Assembly: GCA_014651175.1 (NCBI GenBank)
Contig: BMWJ01000021.1
Span: forward strand, 1 to 64,000
Source: Streptomyces clavifer
GTDB taxonomy: Bacteria > Actinomycetota > Actinomycetes > Streptomycetales > Streptomycetaceae
Direction of reading: 5' to 3'
DNA: 64,000 nucleotides
The translations under genes were made by a program, and so were the position numbers. The notes beneath the pieces are model-generated. The model had not been told where the DNA came from. It did not search any database and worked only from the letters and a program-made list of their open reading frames with translations. This document shows positions 1-8,075 of the stretch, one piece after another; positions within the stretch are counted from its first letter, which is position 1, and each line of letters opens with the position of its first letter.

Positions 1-92
1 GCGAGCACGACGAGGGCGACGGCGGCGGCGACGAGGAGGGGAGCGGGGGCGCCACGACGGGGGCGGGCGCGGGGCGCCTCCGGCGCCGTCAA
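1..92 (-). CDS. Possible 5' end of a membrane-anchored protein, runs off the left edge
   Basis: On the minus strand an open frame from a TTG at 92 to the window edge reads as a Pro/Arg-rich start followed by a hydrophobic stretch (LLVAAAVALVVLA). This resembles the N-terminal anchor of an actinobacterial membrane or secreted protein. A GGAG lies only four bases before the TTG, which is close for a ribosome site. Only about 30 residues are visible, so no function can be given. The sequence is low-complexity and the frame could be accidental. Confidence 0.25.
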   Translation of the reverse strand, partial: MTAPEAPRARPRRGAPAPLLVAAAVALVVL

Positions 93-179
93 CAAGCTCC
101 ACTGACCCGGGGGCTCCCCGAAGGCTGACCACAGCTCGACAGCGGCGCGGCCGGAACCCGGACGCGCCGCTGACGTGCC

Positions 180-365
180 CACCTGCTCCGCCGGCGGCAA
201 CCACTTCCTGGCCTTCGTGGGAGGAGTCCGGCGCGAAGGCCGCCGTCGGCACGACCCTGACCATCGCCGACGGCGGCTATCCAGGCACCGGGGCTCGTGA
301 TGCCCCACCGACGACGCAAAGGGGAAGAACTGTCCGACTGGAAGCAGGTCCACAGCAGAAGACCT
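180..365 (+). pseudogene. DDE-type (DDE_Tnp_4/IS5-like) transposase C-terminal remnant
   Basis: A plus-strand reading gives TLTIADGGYPGTG and, after a one-base shift, GLVMPHRRRKGEELSDWK. This matches the region after the second catalytic Asp of IS5-related DDE_Tnp_4 transposases (a 'D.GY.G' motif, then 'P..RRKG..L..W'). No start, first Asp or terminal Glu region is present, and the reading stops making sense where IS630 homology begins near 425. It is a dead fragment. Confidence 0.55.
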
Positions 366-424
366 CACTCAACGCCAGGCTCATCGGCCCTGGGCACTAC
401 CCAGCCAAGGCGATGATCCAGATG

Positions 425-650
425 CGAAGTCGTGCGGAAGTTGTGGATCACGTCTCGGACCCGGTCTGCGCTTGTGAAGGTGACCTCGGCAATCTTTGTC
501 ACGCCCATGCCCTGTGCGGACAGCAGCACCATCTGGGCCCGCCGCCAGGTCACTACCGAGCCGGTGCCACGGCGGACGGCTCGCAGCAGCCGCCTGGCCT
601 CATCGTCATCGATTCGCGAACACGTACACGCTCTGGCATTCGCATAGGAT
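425..650 (-). pseudogene. IS630-family transposase N-terminal remnant
   Basis: The minus strand encodes a helix-turn-helix segment (VVTWRRAQMVLLSAQGM, then KIAEVTFTSADRVRDVIHNF) nearly identical to the N-terminus of the IS630 transposase at 55.2 kb. Reading from an ATG near 648, the start MRMPERVRVR corresponds to MRVAERVRVR of the other copy. One base is missing near 616, so the frame is broken. Everything after the first roughly 70 residues is gone. The gene at 606-1376 overlaps this remnant and uses it for its stop codon. Confidence 0.75.
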
Positions 651-1376
651 CTCGCTCAATACGCGGTCACATCGGAGACCAGGCGGCCTGTAGTGATTCA
701 AGTATTCCTGCAGCTGCGGCTCAAGCATTGGCAGTTCATGGTCGTTGACCGCATGCCTGAGGCGGTTCTCGATCCAGAACCGATGGGCAAACTCCTCGAA
801 CGACGGCGCACACCACAGGATCGCGGGCCTCTGCTCCTCCGCATCCTCGAGATCGGTCTGTGTCTCCTCCCTGTCGCGCCGCGCCTCGTACTCAAACTCG
901 TAGTCGAGGTCGGAGTACACCACGAACGCCTCGCTCAGCGGGCGGAGGTAGAGGTACCAGATGACGCAGTTCCGCTGATCCCGGAAAAACCGCACCAGGA
1001 AGGCACCAGCCTCGACCGGACTGGGTAGACGGTCCGAAAGATTCGTCCAGCACCCAGTTAACGAAACCTCGTCCAGCGAGCCGTACAGATTCTCGGTGGT
1101 CTGGAACGTGACGAAATCCCGCGGCAAGGTGAGGCCCCTGGCGGCCAGGTCTCTTGCCAGCCCGTTGAGCTTCATGACCTGCCGCGGGATGGGGGAGCCG
1201 GCGTCCCCAAGCCATCGAAAGGCACCCGTGAACTGGCTGGAGTCCAGCGGCGGCAGATCTTCGAGGGAGTAGTCCTCGTAGGTGTACTGACAGGCACGGT
1301 ACTTGCCGAGGTCGGTGGCGCACCAAGCGGTGTCGAAGTCGACCGAAGAGGGGTCGGACCCTGACTGTTCACTCAT
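606..1376 (-). CDS. Hypothetical protein with IS-derived C-terminus
   Basis: This is a 256-residue soluble acidic protein starting at an ATG preceded by AGGGG. I do not recognise the family. The pattern of aromatic-rich strands (NCVIWYLYL, AFVVYSDLDYEFEY) followed by an acidic helix and a Trp-rich helix (FEEFAHRFWIENRLRHAV) recalls SUKH/SMI1-type or other small immunity proteins, but only loosely. The last ten or so residues and the stop come from the IS630 remnant read in another frame, so the native C-terminus was probably cut off. An IS630-type end lies 113 bases upstream of the start. Confidence 0.65.
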   Translation of the reverse strand: MSEQSGSDPSSVDFDTAWCATDLGKYRACQYTYEDYSLEDLPPLDSSQFTGAFRWLGDAGSPIPRQVMKLNGLARDLAARGLTLPRDFVTFQTTENLYGSLDEVSLTGCWTNLSDRLPSPVEAGAFLVRFFRDQRNCVIWYLYLRPLSEAFVVYSDLDYEFEYEARRDREETQTDLEDAEEQRPAILWCAPSFEEFAHRFWIENRLRHAVNDHELPMLEPQLQEYLNHYRPPGLRCDRVLSEILCECQSVYVFANR

Positions 1377-1488
1377 CGGAACCCCTGAATGATCACTGGG
1401 AGAGGAGGTGTCGGCGTCAGCATGGCATTGGCCACCGACAGCTCCTGCCGAGGACCGCGCGTAGACAGGCCCTCAGGCTTGGTCAAGA

Positions 1489-1513
1489 GGGCCAACGTTG
1501 CCTGCTGCGGCAC
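1489..1513. repeat. IS630-type terminal inverted repeat, right-end orientation
   Basis: Read on the minus strand this is GTGCCGCAGCAGGCAACG followed by TTGGCCC. It matches the ends of the IS630 unit at 53.8-55.4 kb and of the GNAT cassette at 6.2-6.7 kb. It points toward the 606-1376 gene and the IS630 transposase remnant beyond it. That suggests a decayed unit: end, then a cargo gene, then the transposase. No TA lies directly outside it. Confidence 0.6.
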
Positions 1514-1569
1514 CAGCCAGGGGCAGCCGCTGTCACGAGCGCGGGTCCAGGGGCGCATCCCAGGGACTG

Positions 1570-2121
1570 TCAGGCTGTGACCTTGCCGAAGATGTGGTTG
1601 GCGGGAGCGTCGGGGTTGTTGCCGTAGAAGAACTCTTCGAGTGCTTGGTGGAACTCTTCACGGTCCAGTCCGCCGGAACCATCGAGGTCCAGAGCGGCGA
1701 AGACGGCGGCGCAGTCCTCGCCGGGGACGGCAGCGACTGAGTCGAACATTTGCTGGAACTCTGCCTGGTCGATCTTGCCGTCTCCGTTGAGGTCGACGAG
1801 GTCGAAGAAGCAGTTGGTGACCGGCGCAATCTGCTGCGGGTAGAGCGCGCGGTCGGTCAGGACACTCTTGAAGCCTTCGGTCATCTCCCGCACGTCGACC
1901 TTCCCGTCGCCGTCCTGATCCATCGGGGCGATGACGTTCGACCAGAACTGGTCCATCCCCTCGGTGAGCCGACGGACGGTCTCGGCGTCAGGGGTGGTTT
2001 CGCGGGCGCTAATGTAGCGCTCGCTCATCTTGCGGACGTCGTGCTGGGTAATGAACCCGTCGCCGTCGACATCGGAGCCCCTGAACCACTGGCCGTACTT
2101 GAGATCTTGAAGTGCAGTCAT
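1570..2121 (-). CDS. EF-hand calcium-binding protein (calerythrin-like)
   Basis: The 183-residue protein from the ATG at 2121 has four EF-hand loops: DVDGDGFITQHD (17-28), DQDGDGKVDVRE (68-79), DLNGDGKIDQAE (110-121) and DLDGSGGLDREE (145-156). All carry Asp/Asn at positions 1, 3 and 5 and an acidic residue at 12 (loop 1 ends in Asp). Length and four-hand layout match the calerythrin/sarcoplasmic calcium-binding family of actinomycetes, which act as cytosolic calcium buffers or sensors. There is no signal peptide or membrane segment. It lies about 130 bases after the molybdoenzyme gene on the same strand, which may be chance. Confidence 0.88.
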   Translation of the reverse strand: MTALQDLKYGQWFRGSDVDGDGFITQHDVRKMSERYISARETTPDAETVRRLTEGMDQFWSNVIAPMDQDGDGKVDVREMTEGFKSVLTDRALYPQQIAPVTNCFFDLVDLNGDGKIDQAEFQQMFDSVAAVPGEDCAAVFAALDLDGSGGLDREEFHQALEEFFYGNNPDAPANHIFGKVTA

Positions 2122-2254
2122 GACTGCGCACCGTATTCGCGTAGTTACGGCTAAGCGAACGTCCGAGTGGAGGCGGGGCGCCGGGCGGACTGCCGGCCGG
2201 GAGCCCGACGAGGGTGACCACGGCTTACTTGCCCGTCGTTGAGTTGGCTTCGTA

Positions 2255-4555
2255 TCAGTGTTCGAGGTGTGGTGGTGTGAAGGCAAGTACCTCCTCGACC
2301 GGCCCGTCGTAGACCTCGACGTCGACGAGAGCACTGTGCGCACTGGGTCCCTGGGACAGACGCGAGCACCCGCGGTCCCCGGTGAGGGTGTTCGGGTTGC
2401 CGTGGCGGTCCAAGGTTCCGCTCCGGCCTGGCTGGGCCGGGTCCCACCACGCTCCGGTGGACAGCTGGATGACGCCGGGCATAACGGCGTCCGACAGGAT
2501 CGCGCCCGCCTGGCAGCTGCCTCGGTCGTTGAAGACGCGCACGATCATGCCGTTTTCAATACTGCGTGATGCCGCATCTTGCGGGTTCATCGTTACGGGC
2601 TCGCGGCCATGGATCTTTGACTTGAGGCTGTGGCCACCGTTGTCGTACTGGCTGTGCAGGCGTGAGGCAGGCTGATTCGAGATCAGGTGCAGTGGGAAGC
2701 GGACCGCCAGGTCGGCGCGAAGCCACTCCACGGGTTCGAACCACGTCGGATGTCCGGTGCAGTCGTCGTAGCCGAACGAGTCGATCTCCTCGGAGAAGAT
2801 CTCGATCCGGCCCGACGGCGTCGTCAGGGGGAAGCGCTGCGGATCGGAGCGCAGTGCTTCGAGGCTGCCGGGAAACGGCCCGCTGAGTGCCGGCAGTTCG
2901 ACACCGGAGGTGCGTTGCCAGAAGTCGTCGAAGTCTGGCAGGGCCGCCTCGTCGCCGAGGTTCGCCCGTGTCTGAACGTAGAGGTGCCGGACCCATTCGA
3001 TCTCGGAACGCGCCTGGGTGAACTCGTACTCATAGCCGAGCCGGGCAGCCAAAGCGGCAAAGATTTGGTGGTCGGTGCGTGCCTCGCCGGCCGGGTCGCG
3101 GACCTTCGGCATCGCGACGAGGTGAGGGTCGGAGAAGCCCGCCGCGAAGTCGTCACGCTCGAGGCTGGTCGCGACGGGGAGCACGATGTCGGCGAACTTC
3201 GCCGTGGTATTCCACCAGGCTTCGTGGACCACCACCGTCTCCGGGCGCTGCCAAGCTCGGGAGAGGCGGTGGAGGTCTTGGTGGTGGTGGAAGGGGTTCC
3301 CTCCGCACCAGTAGATCAGGCGCAGGTCCGGCAGGGTCAGGCGCTGACCGTCGTAGTCGATGGTCGCGCCTGGTTCCAGCAGGGTGTCGGCTATCCGGGC
3401 GACCGGAATGAACGCCGCAACAGGGTTCGCCACCCGCGGCATCGACGCCACAGAGGGGCGGCCTGGGGCAACTCCGGTCGCGTCCATCGTTGCGTAGCCC
3501 GCGCCCCAGCCGCAGCCGGGCCGGCCCAGCGAGCCCGCCATGGCCGCCAGCACGACCGACATCCAGATCGGCTGCTCACCGTGGTCCGCCCGCTGAATGG
3601 CGTAGTTGACCATGATGAGGGAACGCTGTGTGGACAGGCGGCGGGCGAGATCGGGAATCGCATCGCGGCTGATGCCCGTGATCCTCGCGGCCCAGTCGGC
3701 GTCCTTGACGACGCCGTCCACGTCGCCGGTCAGGTACGAGGCGAAGCGGTCGAACCCCTCGCAGCAGCGGGTGAGGAAGTCCTCGTCGTGCCAGTCGTTG
3801 ACCAGCATCGTGTGCGCGATGCCGAGCATCAAGGCGGTGTCGGTGTTGGGGATGACCGGCAACCACTCGGCATCAAGGAAGTCAGCGGTGTCACTGCGGA
3901 TCGGGCTGACGTTCACGAACCGCACCCCGGCCTCACGGCACTTGCGCTGCAGGTCCCGCGTCTGGTGCCGGGCCAGCCCGCCAGGGTTGATCTGGCTGTT
4001 CTTCAGAGCCAGCCCACCGAACGCCACCACGAGCTCACAGTTGTCGGCGATCTCGTCCCACATCGGCATCCGGGACTGGTAGCTCCACGGAGCCCCGCCA
4101 ATTACATGCGGAAGGATGACCTCAAGCGCGGCGGTGCTGTACGTGTTGCGCGAGTCGGTATAGCCCCCGCCCAGCGCAAGGAACCGCTGGAGCTGACCCT
4201 GCGCATTGTGGAACCCGCCCGCACTGGCCCAGCCGTACGAGCCGCCGAACACCGCGCTGTCCCCGTGTTGTGCGCGCACTCGGCGCAATTCCTCGCTCAC
4301 CAGCGTGAGCGCGTCGTCCCAGCTGACCTCTACGAAGTCATCCGCACCTCTGGCCGTTCTATCGACGCGCGGCAAGCCATCGAGCCACCCTTTGCGCACC
4401 GCGGGACGCAGCACACGCGCGCTGTCCTCAACAGCCGTCACCATGCCCGGGCCGATCGGCGACGGCGCGGGGTCATCACCCCGGGGCTCAATGCGCACCA
4501 GCTGACCCGAGTCGACCACGGCTACGAAGCTGCCCCAGTGCGTCGCCATCGGCAT
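2255..4555 (-). CDS. Molybdopterin-dependent oxidoreductase, BisC/TorA/DMSO-reductase type
   Basis: A full-length (766-residue) member of the DMSO reductase superfamily. It would reduce S- or N-oxides such as methionine/biotin sulfoxide or TMAO using the bis-MGD molybdenum cofactor. It opens with the THWGSF motif and has no N-terminal Cys cluster, as in BisC/TorA. The expected serine molybdenum ligand lies in TYSTAALEVILPHVIG. Further cofactor-binding motifs are YWCGGNPFHHHQD and the C-terminal SNQPASRLHSQ. No Tat signal is seen, which favours a cytoplasmic BisC-type enzyme. The ATG at 4555 is preferred to the one at 4567 because GGTGGA sits seven bases before it. It appears intact and has no partner subunit nearby. 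Confidence 0.88.
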   Translation of the reverse strand: MPMATHWGSFVAVVDSGQLVRIEPRGDDPAPSPIGPGMVTAVEDSARVLRPAVRKGWLDGLPRVDRTARGADDFVEVSWDDALTLVSEELRRVRAQHGDSAVFGGSYGWASAGGFHNAQGQLQRFLALGGGYTDSRNTYSTAALEVILPHVIGGAPWSYQSRMPMWDEIADNCELVVAFGGLALKNSQINPGGLARHQTRDLQRKCREAGVRFVNVSPIRSDTADFLDAEWLPVIPNTDTALMLGIAHTMLVNDWHDEDFLTRCCEGFDRFASYLTGDVDGVVKDADWAARITGISRDAIPDLARRLSTQRSLIMVNYAIQRADHGEQPIWMSVVLAAMAGSLGRPGCGWGAGYATMDATGVAPGRPSVASMPRVANPVAAFIPVARIADTLLEPGATIDYDGQRLTLPDLRLIYWCGGNPFHHHQDLHRLSRAWQRPETVVVHEAWWNTTAKFADIVLPVATSLERDDFAAGFSDPHLVAMPKVRDPAGEARTDHQIFAALAARLGYEYEFTQARSEIEWVRHLYVQTRANLGDEAALPDFDDFWQRTSGVELPALSGPFPGSLEALRSDPQRFPLTTPSGRIEIFSEEIDSFGYDDCTGHPTWFEPVEWLRADLAVRFPLHLISNQPASRLHSQYDNGGHSLKSKIHGREPVTMNPQDAASRSIENGMIVRVFNDRGSCQAGAILSDAVMPGVIQLSTGAWWDPAQPGRSGTLDRHGNPNTLTGDRGCSRLSQGPSAHSALVDVEVYDGPVEEVLAFTPPHLEH

Positions 4556-5031
4556 GCGTCGTTCCACCGTGCATCAACTCCATCCCTGAAGTTTCTCCGG
4601 CTCTCAAACAACGGCCGCTACACCACAGGGGTTCCGCGTCAGTCAACGGTCCGCAGGACACAGGCTCCCCCTGGCGGATGCTGCTCAACCCTGACGGCGC
4701 GCACGACTCCCGCCGCCGCCAGTCAACCGGAGCCCGGAGCGCCTGTGTCGACCGCGACCTGACCGTCGTCGGACACCAACCTCAAGGTCATGGACCACCT
4801 CGCTCCAAGGCGGTCGAGGGAGGGTTGGAGTGCCGGAGCCGGCGCGGAACTGTCATGGTCACCGTCGAGGCCCGCAGGCATTGGACAATCTGACGGCAGA
4901 CCAGGACCCGCCCGGAATCCACGACGAGGCTCCCTGAAGACCGGCAATCGGTCTGTGAGTCCTCAATACGCACGACTTGAGCCCACACGGAAGGTGCCTT
5001 CTCGGCCTCAGCAGCGAGTCCGGCCCGATGC
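4556..5031. other. Non-coding stretch upstream of the molybdoenzyme
   Basis: No frame here has convincing codon use. It should contain the promoter of the minus-strand molybdoenzyme gene, but I could not pick out a clear -35/-10 pair. Confidence 0.4.
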
Positions 5032-5369
5032 CTACGCGGCCAGGGGGACAACAGCGGGGCGATCTTGTTCGAGGTACAGGGCCAGCGCTCGCCAGCGATG
5101 CTCGACTTCGTCGTCCGGCGCAGCGGCGCATCGGATCTCCGCGCGTGTCCAGCTCCGCCAGGGCGAGCAGCGCAGGCCGCGGCCCCGAGTCCAGTCCAGC
5201 GGCCTTCTTCCATACGCCGCCGGGCCCGCGGACTCGGCTTAGCGGCGCTTCTCCCGCCTCGAGCCTGGTCAACCGCGTGAGTCACAATCTCTCGCACCGC
5301 GGACAAGGGCTCGTATTGAGGGCTCGATACCTCGCTGGCAGCTTCGCCGAGGTGCGTAGCATCGGTCAC
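5032..5369 (-). pseudogene. Frameshifted small actinobacterial hypothetical protein
   Basis: Three minus-strand frames join into one sensible protein. A GTG at 5369 starts MTDATHLGEAASEVSS and continues to SAVREIVT. After a shift it reads TRLEAGEAPLSRVRGPGG and then KLDSGPRP-like sequence ending LLALAELDTR. After a second shift it reads AEIRCAAAPDDEVEHRWRAL and on to a TAG at 5032-5034. The middle resembles a short Streptomyces family with a helical 'RGPGG.WK.AA.L..GPRPALLALAELDT' core. Two frameshifts make it non-functional unless they are sequence errors. It is divergent from the gene at 5405. Confidence 0.55.
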
Positions 5370-5404
5370 AACAGACGTTGATCTCAGCCACAGGTAAGGA
5401 CCTC

Positions 5405-5989
5405 ATGGCCGAAACCGCTTCACCAACAGATATCAGTGCGAACTATGCCCAGAGAATCTCTGATGACTTGAGTGCGAACCGGGGTGAGCAGGTGCGCATC
5501 CGGGCCGAGCTCGCTCGCCTCCAGGACGAACTCATCAGCCTTGAGGCGAGCGAAGGGGTGCTGGTGCAGATTCGCGAAGTTCTGGACAGCAGCGCATCGG
5601 CAGTCACCTCGAGTAGCGAAACGGCTAGCGTTCCTTCCGCGCGCCGGCGCAAGGCTCGGAAGGCAGTAGGCGGAACCATGGTCTCGTCGCCAGAGTCGCC
5701 CAACACGAACAGCACACGCACGGAGCCCGGTCGGCCGACGTGGCGGGAGTTGGTCACGGAATTTCTGTCGGGTCAGCGTGAGCCGAAGTCCTCCGCCGAG
5801 GTCACTGCGGCTCTGACGGAGGCGTACCCACAGCGTCAGGTGCAGGTCGCAGTCGTGCGCAACACCTTGGAGCATGGGGTGGCGCACGGCCTGACGGAGC
5901 GGCATAGGCAGGGACGGTCCGTCTTCTACAGCGCTGTCTCAGCGGCTTCGGCCAGCTCGCCCCAGGAGGCTGAGGAACCGGCCCAGTAG
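5405..5989 (+). CDS. Predicted DNA-binding or regulatory protein, coiled coil plus winged-helix-like C-terminus
   Basis: The ATG at 5405 follows GGTAAGGA, giving 194 residues. Residues about 15-60 form an amphipathic helix (VRIRAELARLQDELISLEAS) likely to be a coiled coil. A Ser/Arg/Lys-rich linker follows. Residues about 115-180 (WRELVTEFLSGQREPKSSAE, then VTAALTEAYPQRQVQVAVVR, ending RSVFY) look like a winged helix: helix, helix-turn-helix, then a Gly/Arg wing. Such proteins may bind DNA or act as restriction/toxin-linked regulators. I do not recognise a named family. Confidence 0.7.
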   Translation: MAETASPTDISANYAQRISDDLSANRGEQVRIRAELARLQDELISLEASEGVLVQIREVLDSSASAVTSSSETASVPSARRRKARKAVGGTMVSSPESPNTNSTRTEPGRPTWRELVTEFLSGQREPKSSAEVTAALTEAYPQRQVQVAVVRNTLEHGVAHGLTERHRQGRSVFYSAVSAASASSPQEAEEPAQ

Positions 5990-6018
5990 CGGTGCCTACC
6001 AGGGCCTGGGTTTGGCTG

Positions 6019-6089
6019 AGCCCTTGGCATTGCCCCCAAGGGCTTGGCGCTCTGGGCGCCTGAGCGAGGCGGCTACCGTCTCGCTCAGG
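6019..6089 (+). terminator. Two tandem stem-loops after the winged-helix gene
   Basis: AGCCCTTGG (6019-6027) pairs with CCAAGGGCT (6036-6044), and CCTGAGCGAG (6059-6068) pairs with CTCGCTCAGG (6080-6089). They lie 30-100 bases after the stop at 5989. No U-tract follows, as is common in Streptomyces. Confidence 0.55.
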
Positions 6090-6155
6090 TCGGCCCGAAT
6101 CTGCTTGCTCCTGCCGGCTTCTGGTCATGTGCCCGTGGTGCCCAGCTACTCGCTA

Positions 6156-6719
6156 GTGCCGCGTTAGGCAACGTTCGCCCCATTGTGCGCATCGTCTGGT
6201 TGCTTCTTCACACCGTTCGGTGCATCCCCACCGAGGCCGGTGCGGTCTCGCGGAAGCCGAACTTCTCGTAGAGATACCGGGCGTCGCCGTCGGCGATAAG
6301 GGAGACGTAGGCGCCGGCCGGAGCCCGGCGCTCCAGCTCGCCGATCAGCTCGGCCATGATTCGCTTCCCCAGGCCCCGCCTCTGATGGTCGGGGAGGACG
6401 CAGATGTCGACGACCTGGAAGAAGCAGCCGCCGTCGCCAATCACCCGTCCCATGCCGACCGGCTCACCGCCGTGCCGGATCTGGACCGCGTGCCAGGTGT
6501 TCGGCAGGCTGAGCAGCGCAACCTCGCGGGGCTTCGCGCTCAATCCCGACGCAGGTCGCAGCCGCAGGTAGGTCTCGACGGTAGGCAGCTCGACGGACAA
6601 CTCGTAAGGGTCAAAGGTGATCTGCATGCATTACATTCTAGGTGAGCCCGGCAGCCATTGTCCAAGCAGGCCCGGCCCTTGAAGCGGGCCAACGGGGCGA
6701 AAGTTGCCTGCTGCGGCAC
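6156..6719. mobile_element. Transposase-less cassette with IS630-type ends around a GNAT gene
   Basis: The left end (6156-6181) and the right end (6694-6719, read in reverse) are 26-base inverted repeats matching at 22 positions. Both start GTGCCGC, share GGCAAC in the middle and end TTCGCCCC. They match the ends of the 53.8-kb IS630 unit. The left end is preceded by TA at 6154-6155; the right end is not. The 564-bp interior holds only the acetyltransferase gene. This is the layout of a MITE or transporter-IS derivative mobilised in trans. Confidence 0.65.
6208..6627 (-). CDS. GNAT-family N-acetyltransferase
   Basis: At 139 residues this is the usual size of a single GNAT domain. Motif A (VVDICVLPDHQRRGLG, residues 72-87) carries the R/QxxGxG/A acetyl-CoA pyrophosphate loop, and motif B is represented by YLYEKFGFRETAP near 118-130. 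It would transfer an acetyl group from acetyl-CoA to an unknown amine. A promoter-like TTGGAC and TAGAAT lie just upstream, with TAGAAT about seven bases before the ATG, so the message may be leaderless. The gene fills a cassette bounded by IS630-type ends, so it is probably a mobile cargo gene. Confidence 0.9.
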   Translation of the reverse strand: MQITFDPYELSVELPTVETYLRLRPASGLSAKPREVALLSLPNTWHAVQIRHGGEPVGMGRVIGDGGCFFQVVDICVLPDHQRRGLGKRIMAELIGELERRAPAGAYVSLIADGDARYLYEKFGFRETAPASVGMHRTV

Positions 6720-6986
6720 CCGTCCCTCAGTTGTCTCTCGATGGCTGTCCTCGGTCATCACAATCGTTTACCGAAGTGCCAGTTGCGCACCCGATGTCGG
6801 CGTACCGCTCCGGGGTCGGAATGACGCGTGCCGTGTCCGGGTCGGTCCGCCTTGCGGACCAACGCCGCCGTCCCCGGTCGGGTGGCGCCGCTGTGGGACA
6901 GCTGCGGCCGTACGCGGATCAGCTCGCCCCGGTCGAGCGGCGCCACGAGGTCGGCGGCCTGCACCATGCAGAGGCCGAGCACCAGT
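6720..6986. other. Interval without an assignable gene
   Basis: An open minus-strand frame continues through here from the MerR region (VLGLCMVQAADLVAPLDRGE). It has no credible start or recognisable domain. It may be the tail of a lost gene. Confidence 0.3.
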
Positions 6987-7895
6987 TCAGGTCTGATCTG
7001 CGGCGCGCAGGGCCCGCGCCAGCCATTCCAACTCCTCGGTCGCGTCGGGCGACGAATCCTGCCCTCGCACACGGGCGACGAGCCTGCGGTAGTGCTCCGC
7101 TCCTGCCTCGATCCCGGCCTCCAGGCTGCGCAGCACGGCGGCCCGATCGGCGTCACCGAACAGCTCGGACAGCACCTCGGCCGCTGCCGGCCCCTCGGGA
7201 GGGCCGCCGCCTTTTCTGATCTCCGCGACGGTCTGCACGATCTGTCTGGCCCACCAGATGGACGCCCCGGGGGGACGGCCCTGCCCCGGTACAGGCGTGT
7301 TGAGCTCCGTCCAGGTGCGCAACCGGGCGCGGAAACCGGGGTCCCGCACCAATTCGGCCAGTTCGATCCAGGCGTCGACCTGCTCAGGTGTGGGATCGTC
7401 GGGCAATTCGATGCTGTAGGTGCATATGCGGTCGCGCAGGCGCGGGTCGTCGAGGCCGCCGAACACCTCCTCCTTGAACTCGTCAATGATCTGCTTGCGC
7501 TCGGCGGCGGAAAGCCGCGCCAACCGGTTCATCAGTGTTGTCCCCTCAACGGTCGAACCCCGTTTCGCCACGGTGGACAGGACGGCCCGGCTCACCTTGA
7601 GCGAGCGGATCTGCGCGTCGAGCGCGGTCACATGCGCATCGGCCACCTCGGCGACCGTGGTGCGGCCGCTCAGGACGCGGCAGACGTCGTCGAGCCCGAG
7701 GCCCAGCTCCCGCAAGGTGCGGACCAGCTCGACGCGGGCCACGGACTCGGCGTCGTACAACCGGTAGCCCCCCGCTGAGCGGGCCACAGGCCGCACCGCC
7801 CCCTCGTCCGACCAGAAGCGCAGGGTACGGACCGGAAGTCCGGTGCGGTGCGCGAGTCGGCCAATGGTGAGTACGTCGGGTTGTTCGTCATCCAT
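6987..7895 (-). CDS. MerR-family transcriptional regulator (TipA-like length)
   Basis: From the ATG at 7895 the protein has 302 residues. The N-terminal winged helix is classical MerR: VLTIGRLAHRTGLPVRTLRF, then GGYRLYDAES and the ARVELVRTLRELGLGLDDV dimer helix. A long all-helical C-terminal region (about 120-300) with several Trp/Arg helices (DPRLRDRICTYSIELPD, IWWARQIVQ) would bind a ligand or mediate regulation. Such proteins normally activate a promoter with a long spacer by twisting DNA, often their own. A near-palindrome lies 34-47 bases upstream. The target genes are not obvious. Confidence 0.9.
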   Translation of the reverse strand: MDDEQPDVLTIGRLAHRTGLPVRTLRFWSDEGAVRPVARSAGGYRLYDAESVARVELVRTLRELGLGLDDVCRVLSGRTTVAEVADAHVTALDAQIRSLKVSRAVLSTVAKRGSTVEGTTLMNRLARLSAAERKQIIDEFKEEVFGGLDDPRLRDRICTYSIELPDDPTPEQVDAWIELAELVRDPGFRARLRTWTELNTPVPGQGRPPGASIWWARQIVQTVAEIRKGGGPPEGPAAAEVLSELFGDADRAAVLRSLEAGIEAGAEHYRRLVARVRGQDSSPDATEELEWLARALRAADQT

Positions 7896-7928
7896 GAGTA
7901 GGATCCTGAACCCTCCGGCGGCTGGAGA

Positions 7929-7942
7929 CTCAAGCACCTGAG
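7929..7942. promoter_or_regulatory. Palindrome upstream of the MerR gene, possible operator
   Basis: CTCAAGCACCTGAG is an imperfect inverted repeat (CTCA..GC/GC..TGAG) 34-47 bases before the MerR-type start. Autoregulation through such a site is usual in the family, but this is only a position-based guess. Confidence 0.35.
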
Positions 7943-8075
7943 CTGACATTCCGTGAGTTCTCCAGACTCTGCCGAGGTTTCTCCCCACCGCCAGCGCCGA
8001 CAGCATCAGCCTCCTCGCCTTCGACCAGACTGCAGACTGGTCAGCTCGGACGAGAAGGCTTCACGAATCCCGAAG

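Noticed and set aside
2724-2745. GGGTTCGAACC, resembling a tRNA T-loop
   Set aside because: It lies inside the molybdoenzyme reading frame and no acceptor or anticodon stem can be formed around it.
2687-4762. 691-codon plus-strand frame across the molybdoenzyme gene
   Set aside because: It is antisense to a clear full-length enzyme and shows no domain, as expected for GC-rich shadow frames.
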